Assembly (NCBI GenBank): GCA_900315755.1
Contig: ONAI01000002.1
Location: 1 to 60,271 of the forward strand
DNA from: an uncultured Ruminococcus sp.
GTDB lineage: Bacteria > Bacillota > Clostridia > Oscillospirales > Ruminococcaceae
Length of the DNA stretch: 60,271 bases
Reading direction: 5' to 3'
This document shows positions 35,421 to 44,340 of this stretch, one piece after another (position 1 is the stretch's first letter; each line of letters begins with the position of its first letter). The notes under the pieces were generated by a model. It saw nothing but the letters and a program-made list of their open reading frames with translations. It was not told where the DNA came from and did not search any database. The position numbers and the translations under genes are program-made.

Positions 35421-37481
35421 ATGAAAAACAAAATTAAAAGAGCTGCCGCAGCTGTATCTGCTATTGCAATGTCTGCTATGCAGCTTGCTGCTTTTCCGGT
35501 ATCACAGTCGGTAACAGCAGCAACACAGTTCCCGTTCGTCATCGAAGGCGAAGACATGAAGGGCGCTACTCCGTGGAAAGAAATTTACGGACAGAAGATC
35601 GAAGGCTATTCTGGCTCGGGATTCTGGTATCTCACTAACGACAGCGCTTCACTTGAAGTGGATGCTCCGGCAGAAGGTATGTATCAGATAACCGTTCACG
35701 GCGCTCAGATACTGAACAAAGAAGGCAGAAAGCAGGCAATGAAGGTCAATGGTGTCAAGTATGATGCTCAGGCACCGTATTCGGATAAGTGGATCGACTA
35801 CGATTTCGGACTTGTACGTCTTAAAGAGGGCAAGAATACTATTGAATTCTTTAACGATTACGGCTATCTGGCTGTTGATTATGTAACAGTATCTGAGGCT
35901 GAATTTCCTGATCTTTCCAAGGCTACTGACAAACTCTGTGATCCGGATGCTACTTCTGAGGCGAAGTCGCTGATGAAGTATCTCAAAAGCGTTTACGGAA
36001 ACAATATCCTTTCCGGTCAGCAGCAGATCTATGGCGGCGGCAATACTATCCAGACCTCTATACGCTATGATGAAGCTAATGACAAGTGTGTGGATCAGGA
36101 TGGCAAGGAGTACACTATCGACAAGGACAGCTACGATAAGGACGAGCAGGGACATAAATTCCCGTGGCACTGTTCAGGCGAGGACGGTCAGGTCTACACT
36201 TACAGCACTCAGAACCATAACTACACCTATAATAATTACGATAACGATATAAACATCATAAAGGATATGACGGGAAAGTATCCGGCTATACAGGGATTCG
36301 ATTTCGGAAGCAACTGTCCGTGCTATGCGTGGGATGACGGAGTTGTTGAACGTATGATCGAGTGGACAAAGGAGAAAGGCGGTATCTGTACTGCTTCATG
36401 GCACGTAAACGTACCTACCCGCATGGCTGACTATACTCTCGGTGAACCTCTTGATTTCAGCAAGACTACCTATAAGGGCAACGAGGGCGGAAATTCTGTT
36501 TCAGATTTCAAGACAGCTAATTGTTTGGTTGAAGGTACAGTTGAATATGAGTATTTCCAGCTTTGTATGGAGAATCTTGCAAAGCAGCTCCTTGAACTTC
36601 AGGAAGCCGGAGTTCCTGTTATCTTCCGTCCATTCCACGAAGCTGAGGGCAACAAGAGCAATACCGATGATCCGATAGACGGCTCAGGTGCTTGGTTCTG
36701 GTGGTCGAAGGAAGGTGCTGTTGTATATAAGCAGATGTGGGAGCTCTTACAGGACACCCTCATTAATAAGTACGGCATCCATAACCTTATCTGGGAACAG
36801 AATCTCTACGCTTGGACAGATGCTTCTGCTCAGTGGTATTCAGGCGATGATAAGGTAGACATCGTTGCTTTTGATAAGTACAATACTCAGTATAACCGTC
36901 ACGACGGAAAGCCTTCCGGAACTCCTAATTTTGACGCTGAATCAGGTATTTTCTATAAGCTCAATGAATTTGTCAAGGGCAATAAAATGGTTGCAATGGC
37001 TGAGAACGATTCAGTTCCGAGCATGGAGAATCTACTGATAGAACACGCTTACTGGCTGTATTTCTGTCCGTGGTATGATTCTGAGCAGGAACACTTCCTG
37101 CTTGGTGAAAAGTATCAGGATCCCGAGGAACTCTCAAAGCTCTACACCAGCGATTTCTGCATTACTCTTGACGAACTTCCGAAGAATCTTTTCAGCAACA
37201 ACTCCGAGCCTTCTTCTGAATCAGATCCAACACAGCCTTCTACCGATGAGGATTACCTCTGGGGCGATGCAAACGTTGATGGCGGTGTGGATATGTCGGA
37301 CGTAGTAATGGTAATGCAGGCTTGTCTGAATCCTAAGAAGTACGGCACAAGCGGTACAAGCGAGGATCACATTACTGCAAAGGGTGAAATAAACGGCGAT
37401 GTTGACGGTAATGTAGGTCTCACCGCTAATGACGCACTTATTATCCAGAAATTTACGCTCCATCTTTTAGACGAGGCATAA
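35421..37481 (+). CDS. Secreted CBM35-GH26-dockerin enzyme (probable beta-mannanase)
   Basis: A 686-aa cellulosomal enzyme. A signal peptide (about 1-34) is followed by a CBM35-type module (IEGEDMKGATPW to GYLAVDYVTVSE, about 38-160), then a GH26 catalytic domain (about 175-590) with SGQQQ near its start, acid/base E407 in FRPFHEAEGN and nucleophile E528 in VAMAENDSVPS. A Ser/Pro/Thr linker leads to a type I-like dockerin (613-686) with two Ca-binding repeats (GDANVDGGVDMSDVV and GDVDGNVGLTANDALII). By family it cleaves beta-1,4-mannans and docks on a scaffoldin. Confidence 0.92.
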   Translation: MKNKIKRAAAAVSAIAMSAMQLAAFPVSQSVTAATQFPFVIEGEDMKGATPWKEIYGQKIEGYSGSGFWYLTNDSASLEVDAPAEGMYQITVHGAQILNKEGRKQAMKVNGVKYDAQAPYSDKWIDYDFGLVRLKEGKNTIEFFNDYGYLAVDYVTVSEAEFPDLSKATDKLCDPDATSEAKSLMKYLKSVYGNNILSGQQQIYGGGNTIQTSIRYDEANDKCVDQDGKEYTIDKDSYDKDEQGHKFPWHCSGEDGQVYTYSTQNHNYTYNNYDNDINIIKDMTGKYPAIQGFDFGSNCPCYAWDDGVVERMIEWTKEKGGICTASWHVNVPTRMADYTLGEPLDFSKTTYKGNEGGNSVSDFKTANCLVEGTVEYEYFQLCMENLAKQLLELQEAGVPVIFRPFHEAEGNKSNTDDPIDGSGAWFWWSKEGAVVYKQMWELLQDTLINKYGIHNLIWEQNLYAWTDASAQWYSGDDKVDIVAFDKYNTQYNRHDGKPSGTPNFDAESGIFYKLNEFVKGNKMVAMAENDSVPSMENLLIEHAYWLYFCPWYDSEQEHFLLGEKYQDPEELSKLYTSDFCITLDELPKNLFSNNSEPSSESDPTQPSTDEDYLWGDANVDGGVDMSDVVMVMQACLNPKKYGTSGTSEDHITAKGEINGDVDGNVGLTANDALIIQKFTLHLLDEA

Positions 37482-37485
37482 CACC

Positions 37486-37617
37486 AAAGGGCACACATAA
37501 GGGATTTACTTATATAGCAGTTTTATTTGCAGCTTATCGGGGCAACCCTTTTTCAAAAGGGTTGCCCTCAATAAATTACAGATAAACTTATATATGAGTA
37601 TCCCTTTGTGTGCCCTT
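37486..37617. repeat. Nested 132-bp inverted-repeat element with central terminator hairpin
   Basis: Outer arms AAAGGGCACACA-TAAGGGAT (from 37486) and the complementary ATCCCTT-TGTGTGCCCTTT (to 37617) form an imperfect ~30-bp stem. Inside lies a 13-bp perfect stem GGGCAACCCTTTT (37540-37552)/AAAAGGGTTGCCC (37555-37567). The inner part can act as a terminator for the GH26 gene. The whole has the shape of a small palindromic mobile element or multi-branched terminator. Confidence 0.7.
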
Positions 37618-37624
37618 TCTGCTA

Positions 37625-37653
37625 TTGACTTTCAAGCATTAGTATAGTATAAT
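37625..37653 (+). promoter_or_regulatory. Sigma-A promoter of the second folC
   Basis: TTGACT (37625-37630), 17 bp, TATAAT (37648-37653), starting 8 bases after the palindromic element. Confidence 0.82.
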
Positions 37654-37687
37654 GTTCTTACAATAAAACTATCTGTGGAGTATAAAA

Positions 37688-38971
37688 ATGGAAAAATATG
37701 ATAAAGCGCTTGCGTTTCTGAAAAAAACATCGGTTCGCGGGATAGTTGAGGGACTTTCGCGTATAGAAGAGTTACTTCGACTTATGGGCGATCCTCAGAA
37801 AAAGTGTCAGATAGTACACATTTCCGGCACAAACGGTAAAGGATCGGTTGGTGCGATGATCGCATCAGTGTTGACCAGTGCCGGTTATCAGACCGGCAGT
37901 TTTTCTTCGCCGGCTATAACCTCTGTGATCGACAGCTTCAGGATAAACTGCGAGGAAGTAGACCGAGGACTGTTTGCGGATGTAATTCTGTATATTGCCG
38001 GTTTCTGGGAAAGTATGTCCGATAAGCCGACTGAGTTTGAGGTGCTTACAGCCGCTGCGTTTGAGATATTTGTACGGGAGAAGTGCGATATAGCAGTCGT
38101 TGAGTGCGGACTTGGCGGCGATATGGATTCGACCAATGTAATAAAAGAGCCGCTGCTTTCGGTAATTACAAATGTTCAGCGGGATCACTGTGGTATGCTT
38201 GGAAATACTCTTGCAGAGATAGCCGCTCATAAAGCAGGTATCATAAAGCAGGGGAGACCTGTTTTCTTCGGAGGTGAAAGCTCTGAGGCGCTGAAGGTCA
38301 TACGCTCTGTTGCTGAGAAGTGTTCATCTGAGCTTTTTACTCCTGAGCTATCTGCGTTCAGACTGCTTGATGATGAGGTATTTGCGACTGAATTCATTTA
38401 TAAGGGCGAGAAGTACGTTACTCCGCTTATAGGAACTTACCAGTTCAAGAATTCAGTCAATGCGGTTAGCTGTATTGAAATACTTAGGAAATACGGTAAA
38501 GAGATCCCGGATGCTTCACTAAAAAGCGGACTTGCTGATGTTAAGTGGCACGGCAGATTTGAACTTATGCACCGTGATCCTATCGTTATCAGCGATGGTG
38601 CTCACAATCCTGATGGCATACGTGAAGCCGCTGAGAGTATCCGACGTTGTTTCGGGACAAAAAAACTGATCCTCCTTATCGGAGTTATGGCAGATAAGGA
38701 ATATCGCCTTTACCCCGAAATGCTTGGAGGATCAGTTGAAAAAGCTTATACTGTAACACCTGATAATCCGCGTTCGCTTGACAGCTCTGTGCTTGCAGAA
38801 GTTTTCATGGATTCAGGAATACCGGCTGAATCGTTCAAGGTGTTTTCGGACGGTGTCCGTAGCGCCTATGCCCACGCTAAGAGGAGCGGAATTCCGATGA
38901 TAGCGCTAGGTTCGCTGTATATGTACCGTGAATTCTCTTCTGCTCTCAATGAACTGACAGATCACATATAA
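37688..38971 (+). CDS. folC: Folylpolyglutamate synthase family protein, copy 2
   Basis: A 427-aa FolC paralog: VHISGTNGKGSVGAM (ATP loop, about 42-56), SFSSPAITSVIDSFRIN, VECGLGGDMDSTNVI, NVQRDHCGMLG, AGIIKQG, and SDGAHNPDGI. In copy 1 the matching strand reads SITSISLDHTA where here it is NVQRDHCG, and the substrate loops differ, so the two copies may split dihydrofolate synthase and polyglutamylation duties. RBS GTGGAG. The stop overlaps the end of the opposing zinc-ribbon gene by about 10 bases. Confidence 0.88.
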   Translation: MEKYDKALAFLKKTSVRGIVEGLSRIEELLRLMGDPQKKCQIVHISGTNGKGSVGAMIASVLTSAGYQTGSFSSPAITSVIDSFRINCEEVDRGLFADVILYIAGFWESMSDKPTEFEVLTAAAFEIFVREKCDIAVVECGLGGDMDSTNVIKEPLLSVITNVQRDHCGMLGNTLAEIAAHKAGIIKQGRPVFFGGESSEALKVIRSVAEKCSSELFTPELSAFRLLDDEVFATEFIYKGEKYVTPLIGTYQFKNSVNAVSCIEILRKYGKEIPDASLKSGLADVKWHGRFELMHRDPIVISDGAHNPDGIREAAESIRRCFGTKKLILLIGVMADKEYRLYPEMLGGSVEKAYTVTPDNPRSLDSSVLAEVFMDSGIPAESFKVFSDGVRSAYAHAKRSGIPMIALGSLYMYREFSSALNELTDHI

Positions 38972-39690
38972 CCACCGTCAAGTGAAAGCGACTGTTCTTC
39001 GGCGAACATCTTTTTTCGTTTAGCCTCATCCATAAACGCCAGAACGCAGCCAACTCCAATGAGTATGATCGCCGCGTACAGCGCAGGCTGGAATTTCAGC
39101 TCTATCAGACCATCCCAATCGCGGATGGTCTTTTTCATGAAGGTGTAACTCTTATCAGCGTTCTTGATGAAAAGCAGGAGCAGTACATCTGCACAGACTG
39201 CCGTAGCGCCTGCGCCTCTCGGAATGACGATAGCTGTAATAAGCACTATCGCAGCAAGAATAACTCTTCCGTTCCTGAGACTGTCTGATGTGCTTTCATT
39301 TGCATCGTTATCGTCATCAATACCGAATACAAGTTCACGACCTGTCATTTCGATAGGTTTAGCAAATGCGCTCAGATGAGAGTCTTCGCTGAAAGAAATC
39401 TTCATGAAAGGCAGGAAAAACAGTACCAGCGCCAGTATCATAGCGGCTTTTGAAGCCCAGAACATGATAGTTTTTTCTTTGCTTATACCATTTTTTGTTC
39501 TTATCGGTGTTGATACCGGTGTAAGTGTTGTTAGTGGTTTGAATTGCGGATGAGGTGCAGAAGATGTATTCTGAGATACATCTCCTGAGGTCTGAGTTCC
39601 GGCGGAAGAAGTGTTATTTAAAGCTTCTCCGCAGTTGGTGCAGAATCTTTTGTCATCTTCGACGAAATGTCCGCATTTTTTGCATATCAT
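38962..39690 (-). CDS. Zinc-ribbon membrane protein
   Basis: A 242-aa protein with an N-terminal zinc ribbon (CKKCGHFVEDDKRFCTNCG, residues 3-21), a Ser/Thr/Pro linker to about 75, and about four hydrophobic segments (AAMILALVLFFLPFM, VILAAIVLITAIVIP, GATAVCADVLLLLFI, ALYAAIILIGVGCVL). Function unknown; this zinc_ribbon_2-plus-membrane layout is common in Clostridia. RBS GGGGGAT. It lies 24 bases downstream of the CotH-dockerin gene on the same strand and is probably co-transcribed. Confidence 0.78.
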   Translation of the reverse strand: MICKKCGHFVEDDKRFCTNCGEALNNTSSAGTQTSGDVSQNTSSAPHPQFKPLTTLTPVSTPIRTKNGISKEKTIMFWASKAAMILALVLFFLPFMKISFSEDSHLSAFAKPIEMTGRELVFGIDDDNDANESTSDSLRNGRVILAAIVLITAIVIPRGAGATAVCADVLLLLFIKNADKSYTFMKKTIRDWDGLIELKFQPALYAAIILIGVGCVLAFMDEAKRKKMFAEEQSLSLDGGYM

Positions 39691-39714
39691 GGCAGTGATC
39701 CCCCTAATATTCTT

Positions 39715-42438
39715 TTATTTATTGCCGACTATCATTCTTCTGAGGATGATAGCATCATAGCCGTTGATTTTTCCGTCGCCGTTCATATCAGCGTTTGATA
39801 TTTTTTTCTTTTTTCCTAAAATATAGCTGTTAAGACTCTCAACATCTGACCAGTCAATGATACCGTCGCTGTTGCAGTCGCCGAGAAGAGCATCACCTGC
39901 ATCCTGATAAACAGCAGTTATGTTAAGGTCGTGAGACATAGGCAGAACGAGAACCGGATCTGTCATCTGTTCGTCGGTACTTTCAATTCCGCTGACATCC
40001 CAGCTTACGAACTGCTTGCCTTTTTTAGGCTCAGCGGTAAGGGTTATGGTCTGTTTGCTGAGATACTTAGCTTCCCAGCGGCTGTCGTTCTTGCCGAGAG
40101 TTATTGTATTAACGCGGAGAGTTCCCATGTCCGGATCGTTGTTTACGGTGAGGTTCATGAGCTCGCTTCCGGAATACTCAGAAAGCCGCTTCATCTGATT
40201 GATAATAGTATCAGGTCTTCTTGTATAGAAGTTGATGATGCTGTTCACATCTGAAGTATATTCGCTCTCCGGAGAACCGCCGAACATTGAATTGCCTGAA
40301 CTGTATCTCTTCATAGAAGCGAGTATCTGATCGCGGTATTTGTCACTGTAATAGTATACAGCATCCGCTGTTTTATCTTCTGAGAAGTTATAGTTAATAA
40401 GGTCGGTCATAGTGAGCCAGAAATGCTCGCTGAAGTCTTTATTCTTGAGAAGGCTGATGAACATTTTGCATTCGGCGTTGTCTTCTCTCTGAATACGCTG
40501 GATAGCATCGATGTCAGCAGTAGTGTTCATTCCGTAGAGACCGGTAGAATACTCTGTATCGAAAAGGAGAGCTCTCCACTTTCCGTCGGCATACTGGTTA
40601 TCAGCTTCAGGTTCAGAGACGCGCCATACAGCAAAGTTATTCTGCGGCCAGTCGGTATTGTTCCAGTATATCTGAGCAGCGAAGTAGTCTATGTAGCTCT
40701 GGATGTCGAGTTTTTCACATACCTGAGCATAGTTGCTGTCATTTTCCATATTGTTGGAAGCGCAGAATTGAGTAAGCTCTTTCCAGTCCTGAAGATCCTT
40801 ATCAGTTCCTTCATCGGCTTCACCGTTCTTTATGATAACTGCATTGTCAGCGTTTATGCCATAGCGTGATTTAAGATACGAGTCATTCTGTTTTTCCATG
40901 ATCTGGTATATGCCCCAGAATTCGCCGTCAAGGAAGACGATGCATTCGCTTGTAGCCTGAGTAGCCATATTGCGGTCGGCTACGAGTGACTGATTAATAG
41001 AGTCGCGGAAGTATGTATGGAGGTTATCGTTGCCGCCGTTGCGGAGAGTGAAGCCATCGAATTTATCTATGACCTTGCCGCTTTTCTTCTTGGTAGCCTT
41101 GCCGTCGAAGAGATCGAAAGCAGTTTCCTTGTAGCCGTAATCTGTACGGTTATAAATATTGAAGCTCTTCTGGGCGTGGTTTCTTGAAGCAGCACCCTTG
41201 ATACGTATTCCGACATTTTCGTATAATACGCTTTTGCCGTCCTCAAACATTTCAAGAGTAGCCGGACGTTCCCATTCTTTGCCGTGCTGAGTGTAATTTG
41301 CTTCCATTTCCCATGGGTTAACGAAGCCGCCCCAGCCGCCGATGCCTCCGCCCCAGCCGCCGATACCGCCGCCCCAGCCGCCGATGCCGCCGCCCCAACC
41401 GCCGGGGCCTCCCGGACCGCCTGGATTCTGTGGATCCTGAGGATTTTGCGGATCATTATGCGTGCCGTATGTATCATCGTAGACCTTGCCTTTGACGTAG
41501 ATACCCTTCTCATAATCAAAAAGGTTATCAGGATCGGTGACAAGAGAAACTACTTTCATATTCTTGTACATAGCGGCATTAGTCTTTCCGATGAAATATG
41601 TCTTGGTGATGATGTTGCTTGTTCTTCCCTGAGAATCAACTGCAACTGCACGTATAATAGCGGCTTTATCGACATTTTCCTTAGGTGCAGTAACGCTGTC
41701 AGCGCTTATATCAGTTCTTGCGCTGTAAACATTAGGCTCATCTGAACGGTCGGATATGCTGATAGGGGAAGAATACTTTTCTGAATCGGTGGTAGGATCG
41801 CTGCCGTCGGTAGTATAGTAAACCGTGCAGCCCTGAGGAACGTTTATAGTAAGATCGAACTGTGAATCGTAATAGCCGCTTTCCTTGGAAAATTCAGGTG
41901 TCCTTACAGCGTTTGAGCCTTCCGGAGCAGTATTTGCCGAAGCCGGAGTAGATTTCAGAGTGAACAGTTCATTGCTGCCGTCCGGATAACGTCCTATCGA
42001 CTGGTTATCGGCAAGTGTTTCAAAGGTAACAGAGTCGATTTTCTCGCCTGTTTTATCGGTAAGAGTGATAGTTTCGCCGGAAGTTGAAAGACCGAATGGA
42101 GCGATCTTAGTGTTGGAAGCAGCAGCGTTTGAATCGCAGGCGATCATTAATCTGCCGCCGGCAGGTAAGCTTGTGCCTTCGGGGATGGTATAGCGGTAAG
42201 GCTTTGTGTCCTTATCTGTCACGCCCCAGCCGCTTATGTCTATCGTTGAATTTGAGCTGTTGTAGAGCTCGATCCAGTCATAGAGACCGCCTTCGATAGT
42301 ATAGCTGCTGTTTTTAGGGCAAACTTCGTTGATAACAACTCCGCCTGAGACAGCATTTGCCGGTGCAGGGAGAAGTCCGCTTGTACTGAGTAACATGGCA
42401 AGGCTCACGATACCTGCCGCTGTTTTGGTGATTTTCAT
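39715..42438 (-). CDS. Secreted CotH-kinase / lamin-tail / dockerin protein
   Basis: A 907-aa exported multidomain protein. Order: signal peptide (1-~29), lamin-tail domain (VVINEVCPKN to about 150), chitobiase C-terminal-like Ig module (YYTTDGSDPTTDSEKY, about 185-290), CotH kinase-like domain (about 300-700: GIRIKGAASRNHAQKSFNI, NDNLHTYFRDS, WPQNNFAVWR, LLFDTEYSTGLYG), a beta repeat (PKKGKQFVSWD) and a dockerin (about 848-907, GDCNSDGIIDWSDVE and NGDGKINGYDAII). A GGWGGGI repeat tract interrupts the CotH domain. CotH proteins phosphorylate proteins; in Ruminococcus, dockerin-bearing CotH proteins are scaffold-bound and of unknown role. RBS GGAGGG; start 42438. Confidence 0.88.
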   Translation of the reverse strand: MKITKTAAGIVSLAMLLSTSGLLPAPANAVSGGVVINEVCPKNSSYTIEGGLYDWIELYNSSNSTIDISGWGVTDKDTKPYRYTIPEGTSLPAGGRLMIACDSNAAASNTKIAPFGLSTSGETITLTDKTGEKIDSVTFETLADNQSIGRYPDGSNELFTLKSTPASANTAPEGSNAVRTPEFSKESGYYDSQFDLTINVPQGCTVYYTTDGSDPTTDSEKYSSPISISDRSDEPNVYSARTDISADSVTAPKENVDKAAIIRAVAVDSQGRTSNIITKTYFIGKTNAAMYKNMKVVSLVTDPDNLFDYEKGIYVKGKVYDDTYGTHNDPQNPQDPQNPGGPGGPGGWGGGIGGWGGGIGGWGGGIGGWGGFVNPWEMEANYTQHGKEWERPATLEMFEDGKSVLYENVGIRIKGAASRNHAQKSFNIYNRTDYGYKETAFDLFDGKATKKKSGKVIDKFDGFTLRNGGNDNLHTYFRDSINQSLVADRNMATQATSECIVFLDGEFWGIYQIMEKQNDSYLKSRYGINADNAVIIKNGEADEGTDKDLQDWKELTQFCASNNMENDSNYAQVCEKLDIQSYIDYFAAQIYWNNTDWPQNNFAVWRVSEPEADNQYADGKWRALLFDTEYSTGLYGMNTTADIDAIQRIQREDNAECKMFISLLKNKDFSEHFWLTMTDLINYNFSEDKTADAVYYYSDKYRDQILASMKRYSSGNSMFGGSPESEYTSDVNSIINFYTRRPDTIINQMKRLSEYSGSELMNLTVNNDPDMGTLRVNTITLGKNDSRWEAKYLSKQTITLTAEPKKGKQFVSWDVSGIESTDEQMTDPVLVLPMSHDLNITAVYQDAGDALLGDCNSDGIIDWSDVESLNSYILGKKKKISNADMNGDGKINGYDAIILRRMIVGNK
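41331..41414 (-). repeat. 21-bp tandem repeats encoding Gly-Trp-Gly repeats
   Basis: About four 21-bp units encode GGWGGGI repeats inside the CotH-dockerin gene. Unit boundaries on the plus strand are about 41331, 41352, 41373 and 41394; the last is divergent. The repeat keeps frame and likely varies in copy number between strains. Confidence 0.85.
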
Positions 42439-42545
42439 TGTTTTCCCTCCAATGTAAAAAATATTATGGCATTTTAATATTAACACTGGTTTCTTAAAAC
42501 AGTCTTAAAAGTTACCAAATAATATATTTTTTATACTTTTAAGCT

Positions 42546-42575
42546 ATTATAGCATCCATAATACATTTCTGTCAA
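42546..42575 (-). promoter_or_regulatory. Consensus sigma-A promoter of the CotH-dockerin gene
   Basis: Minus strand: TTGACA (42575-42570), 18 bp, TATAAT (42551-42546). Confidence 0.82.
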
Positions 42576-42615
42576 TAATTTCAAGCTATTTCAGCAATAA
42601 TTGGCATTAAAAACG

Positions 42616-42640
42616 CCGGATCTGAAAAAAACAGATCCGG
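42616..42640 (-). terminator. Terminator of the rubredoxin gene
   Basis: CCGGATCTG and CAGATCCGG (42616-42624 and 42632-42640) form a 9-bp stem with a 7-base loop; on the minus strand it is followed by CGTTTTT. Confidence 0.88.
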
Positions 42641-42646
42641 TCGTGA

Positions 42647-42805
42647 TTATTCTTCTGAGAATGATTCCTTGCCAACACCGCACAGAGGACATTGAAAGTC
42701 ATCGGGAAGCTCCTCAAATTTCGTTCCGGGAGCGATTCCGTTATCGGGATCGCCTGCGGATTCATCGTATTCATAGCCGCAGACATCGCAGATATATTTT
42801 GCCAT
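42647..42805 (-). CDS. Rubredoxin
   Basis: A 52-aa electron carrier with one iron bound by four cysteines: C6 and C9 ([10 protein letters not shown]) and C39 and C42 (QCPLCGVGK). The conserved aromatic and acidic core is present ([17 protein letters not shown]). It acts in cytoplasmic electron transfer and oxygen or peroxide detoxification in anaerobes. The ribosome site is weak (AAGCGGCG). It lies downstream of the DUF1508 gene on the same strand, separated by a hairpin. Confidence 0.95.
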   Translation of the reverse strand: MAKYICDVCGYEYDESAGDPDNGIAPGTKFEELPDDFQCPLCGVGKESFSEE

Positions 42806-42856
42806 ATTATTTCGCCGCTTTCTTAAATTAATAATGATTTTTGTTAATACAGAATG

Positions 42857-42884
42857 CGGCTGCTGATGAATAACGCAGCAGCCG
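42857..42884 (-). terminator. Hairpin between the DUF1508 and rubredoxin genes
   Basis: CGGCTGCTG (42857-42865) pairs with CAGCAGCCG (42876-42884). No strong T-run follows on the minus strand, so some read-through into rubredoxin is possible. Confidence 0.55.
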
Positions 42885-42897
42885 TTAAATTATCTGA

Positions 42898-43278
42898 TCA
42901 TTCAGCTTCAGCTTCGGAGACTTCAGCCTCAGGAGCGTTTTTCTTAACGCTTTCGATACCGTTCTTGCAGCTGTCCTTCTTTACATAGCCTTCGCTGCAA
43001 GCGATGATCTCGCCGTTTCTTGCTTTGAGACGGAATCTGAATTCGCCGGCTTTATCTTTATAGATCTCAAATTTCGGGTTAGTTTCAGTAGCAAAGCCCT
43101 CAACAGTCTGATCCTCGATATTAGCGATAGGAGCGTTCTTTTTAACGCTTTCGATACCGTTTTTGATGCTTGCGAGAGAGTTGTAAACTTCTCCGCCTGT
43201 TGCGATGATCTCGCCGTTTCCGGCTTTAAGGCTGTAAGTGAAGCCGGTTTTGGTTGTCTTGATTACAAATTTACCCAT
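42898..43278 (-). CDS. YegP-type DUF1508 protein, two repeats
   Basis: A 126-aa protein with two DUF1508 (YegP) repeats: FVIKTTKTGFTYSLKAGNGE to SVKKNAP (about 4-50) and FEIYKDKAGEFRFRLKARNGE to SVKKNAP (about 70-117). Each carries the family's NGIESVKKNAP ending. Structurally these are small beta-beta-beta-alpha modules; function is undefined, though expression often responds to stress. The acidic tail is EAEVSEAEAE. RBS GAAAGGTG. Confidence 0.9.
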   Translation of the reverse strand: MGKFVIKTTKTGFTYSLKAGNGEIIATGGEVYNSLASIKNGIESVKKNAPIANIEDQTVEGFATETNPKFEIYKDKAGEFRFRLKARNGEIIACSEGYVKKDSCKNGIESVKKNAPEAEVSEAEAE

Positions 43279-43319
43279 GATTTTTCAACACCTTTCAACA
43301 AGATTTATATTGTAAGTAT

Positions 43320-43348
43320 ATTATATACCATTATTCATATGCTGTCAA
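43320..43348 (-). promoter_or_regulatory. Consensus sigma-A promoter of the DUF1508 gene
   Basis: Minus strand: TTGACA (43348-43343), 17 bp, TATAAT (43325-43320). Confidence 0.9.
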
Positions 43349-43460
43349 TAGTTTTTGAGCATTTTGTTTAAGCAGTGAATAATAGCTGGACTCTGTTTTG
43401 CAGGGCAGGACTATTTTGTTAAGGAAGAATAAAAATATCTTTAGATTTTCTTTGCGTCTG

Positions 43461-43489
43461 TTGCTATTTGCGGAATAATGTGTTATAAT
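43461..43489 (+). promoter_or_regulatory. Sigma-A promoter of the coaX operon
   Basis: TTGCTA (43461-43466), 17 bp, TATAAT (43484-43489). The leader contains GCCGTC...GACGGC (about 43505-43538). Confidence 0.78.
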
Positions 43490-43554
43490 AAAATGTAATA
43501 GTCTGCCGTCTATTAAATCTGCCCATCCGCGGACGGCTTTATGGGAGGTCTATC

Positions 43555-44328
43555 ATGCTGTTAGCTATTGATATCGGTAATACAAATATTGTTTTCGGAT
43601 GCGTGAACGAAAACGACGAAGTTATGCTTTTTGAACGCATCTCAACTAACCATTCCGCAACTGCTGCTGAATATGCTGTACTTATGCGTAATATCCTTCT
43701 TATGAATGATTTCAGCATATCGGATATTGACGCAGCTATAATGTCATCAGTAGTTCCGTCTGTTACAGCTACTGTACGTATGGCTGTAAGAAAGCTGTTT
43801 GAGGTGGATGTAATGGTAGTAGGTCCGGGAGTTAAGACCGGTCTCAATATACTTATCGACAATCCTGCCCAGCTCGGAAGCGATCAGGCAGTTGATGCCG
43901 TTGCGGCTATCAGCCAGTATCCGGTGCCGCTTATAATTATTGATATGGGTACTGCTACTACTGTCTCAGTCGTGGATAAGAACAAAAATTACCGCGGAGG
44001 TCTTATAATGACCGGCATGGGTGTTGCTGCGGATGCTCTTGTTGCAAGGACTGCTCAGCTGCCGAAAATAAATTTTGAAGCGCCTGAGAATATCATAGGT
44101 ACAAATACAGTAGACTGTCTGAAGAGCGGTCTGCTTTACTCAAACGCAAGCGCTCTCGACGGTATCATCGAACGTATTGAAGAGGAACTCGGCAGCAGCT
44201 GTACAGCGGTAGCTACCGGCGGACTTTCGGAACTTGTAGTTCCGCTTTGCAAAAGACGTATCATTCACGACGGTGATCTTCTCATAAAAGGTCTCGCCAT
44301 TATATATAAGAAAAACCGCAGGAATTGA
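43555..44328 (+). CDS. coaX: Type III pantothenate kinase
   Basis: A 257-aa ASKHA-fold kinase phosphorylating pantothenate, the first step of CoA synthesis. Signatures: the phosphate-binding LLAIDIGNTNIVFG at the start, GPGVKTGLN, the catalytic Asp region LGSDQAVDAVAA, IIDMGTATTVSVV and YRGGLIMTGMG. CoaX enzymes are insensitive to CoA feedback. RBS GGGAGG. Followed 12 bases later by coaBC, so two consecutive CoA enzymes are co-expressed. Confidence 0.96.
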   Translation: MLLAIDIGNTNIVFGCVNENDEVMLFERISTNHSATAAEYAVLMRNILLMNDFSISDIDAAIMSSVVPSVTATVRMAVRKLFEVDVMVVGPGVKTGLNILIDNPAQLGSDQAVDAVAAISQYPVPLIIIDMGTATTVSVVDKNKNYRGGLIMTGMGVAADALVARTAQLPKINFEAPENIIGTNTVDCLKSGLLYSNASALDGIIERIEEELGSSCTAVATGGLSELVVPLCKRRIIHDGDLLIKGLAIIYKKNRRN

Positions 44329-44340
44329 TGGGGGTGTATC

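Noticed and set aside
41284-41745. Plus-strand Ala/Pro-rich reading frame
   Set aside because: It is the antisense shadow of the GGWGGGI repeats and CotH sequence; no RBS.
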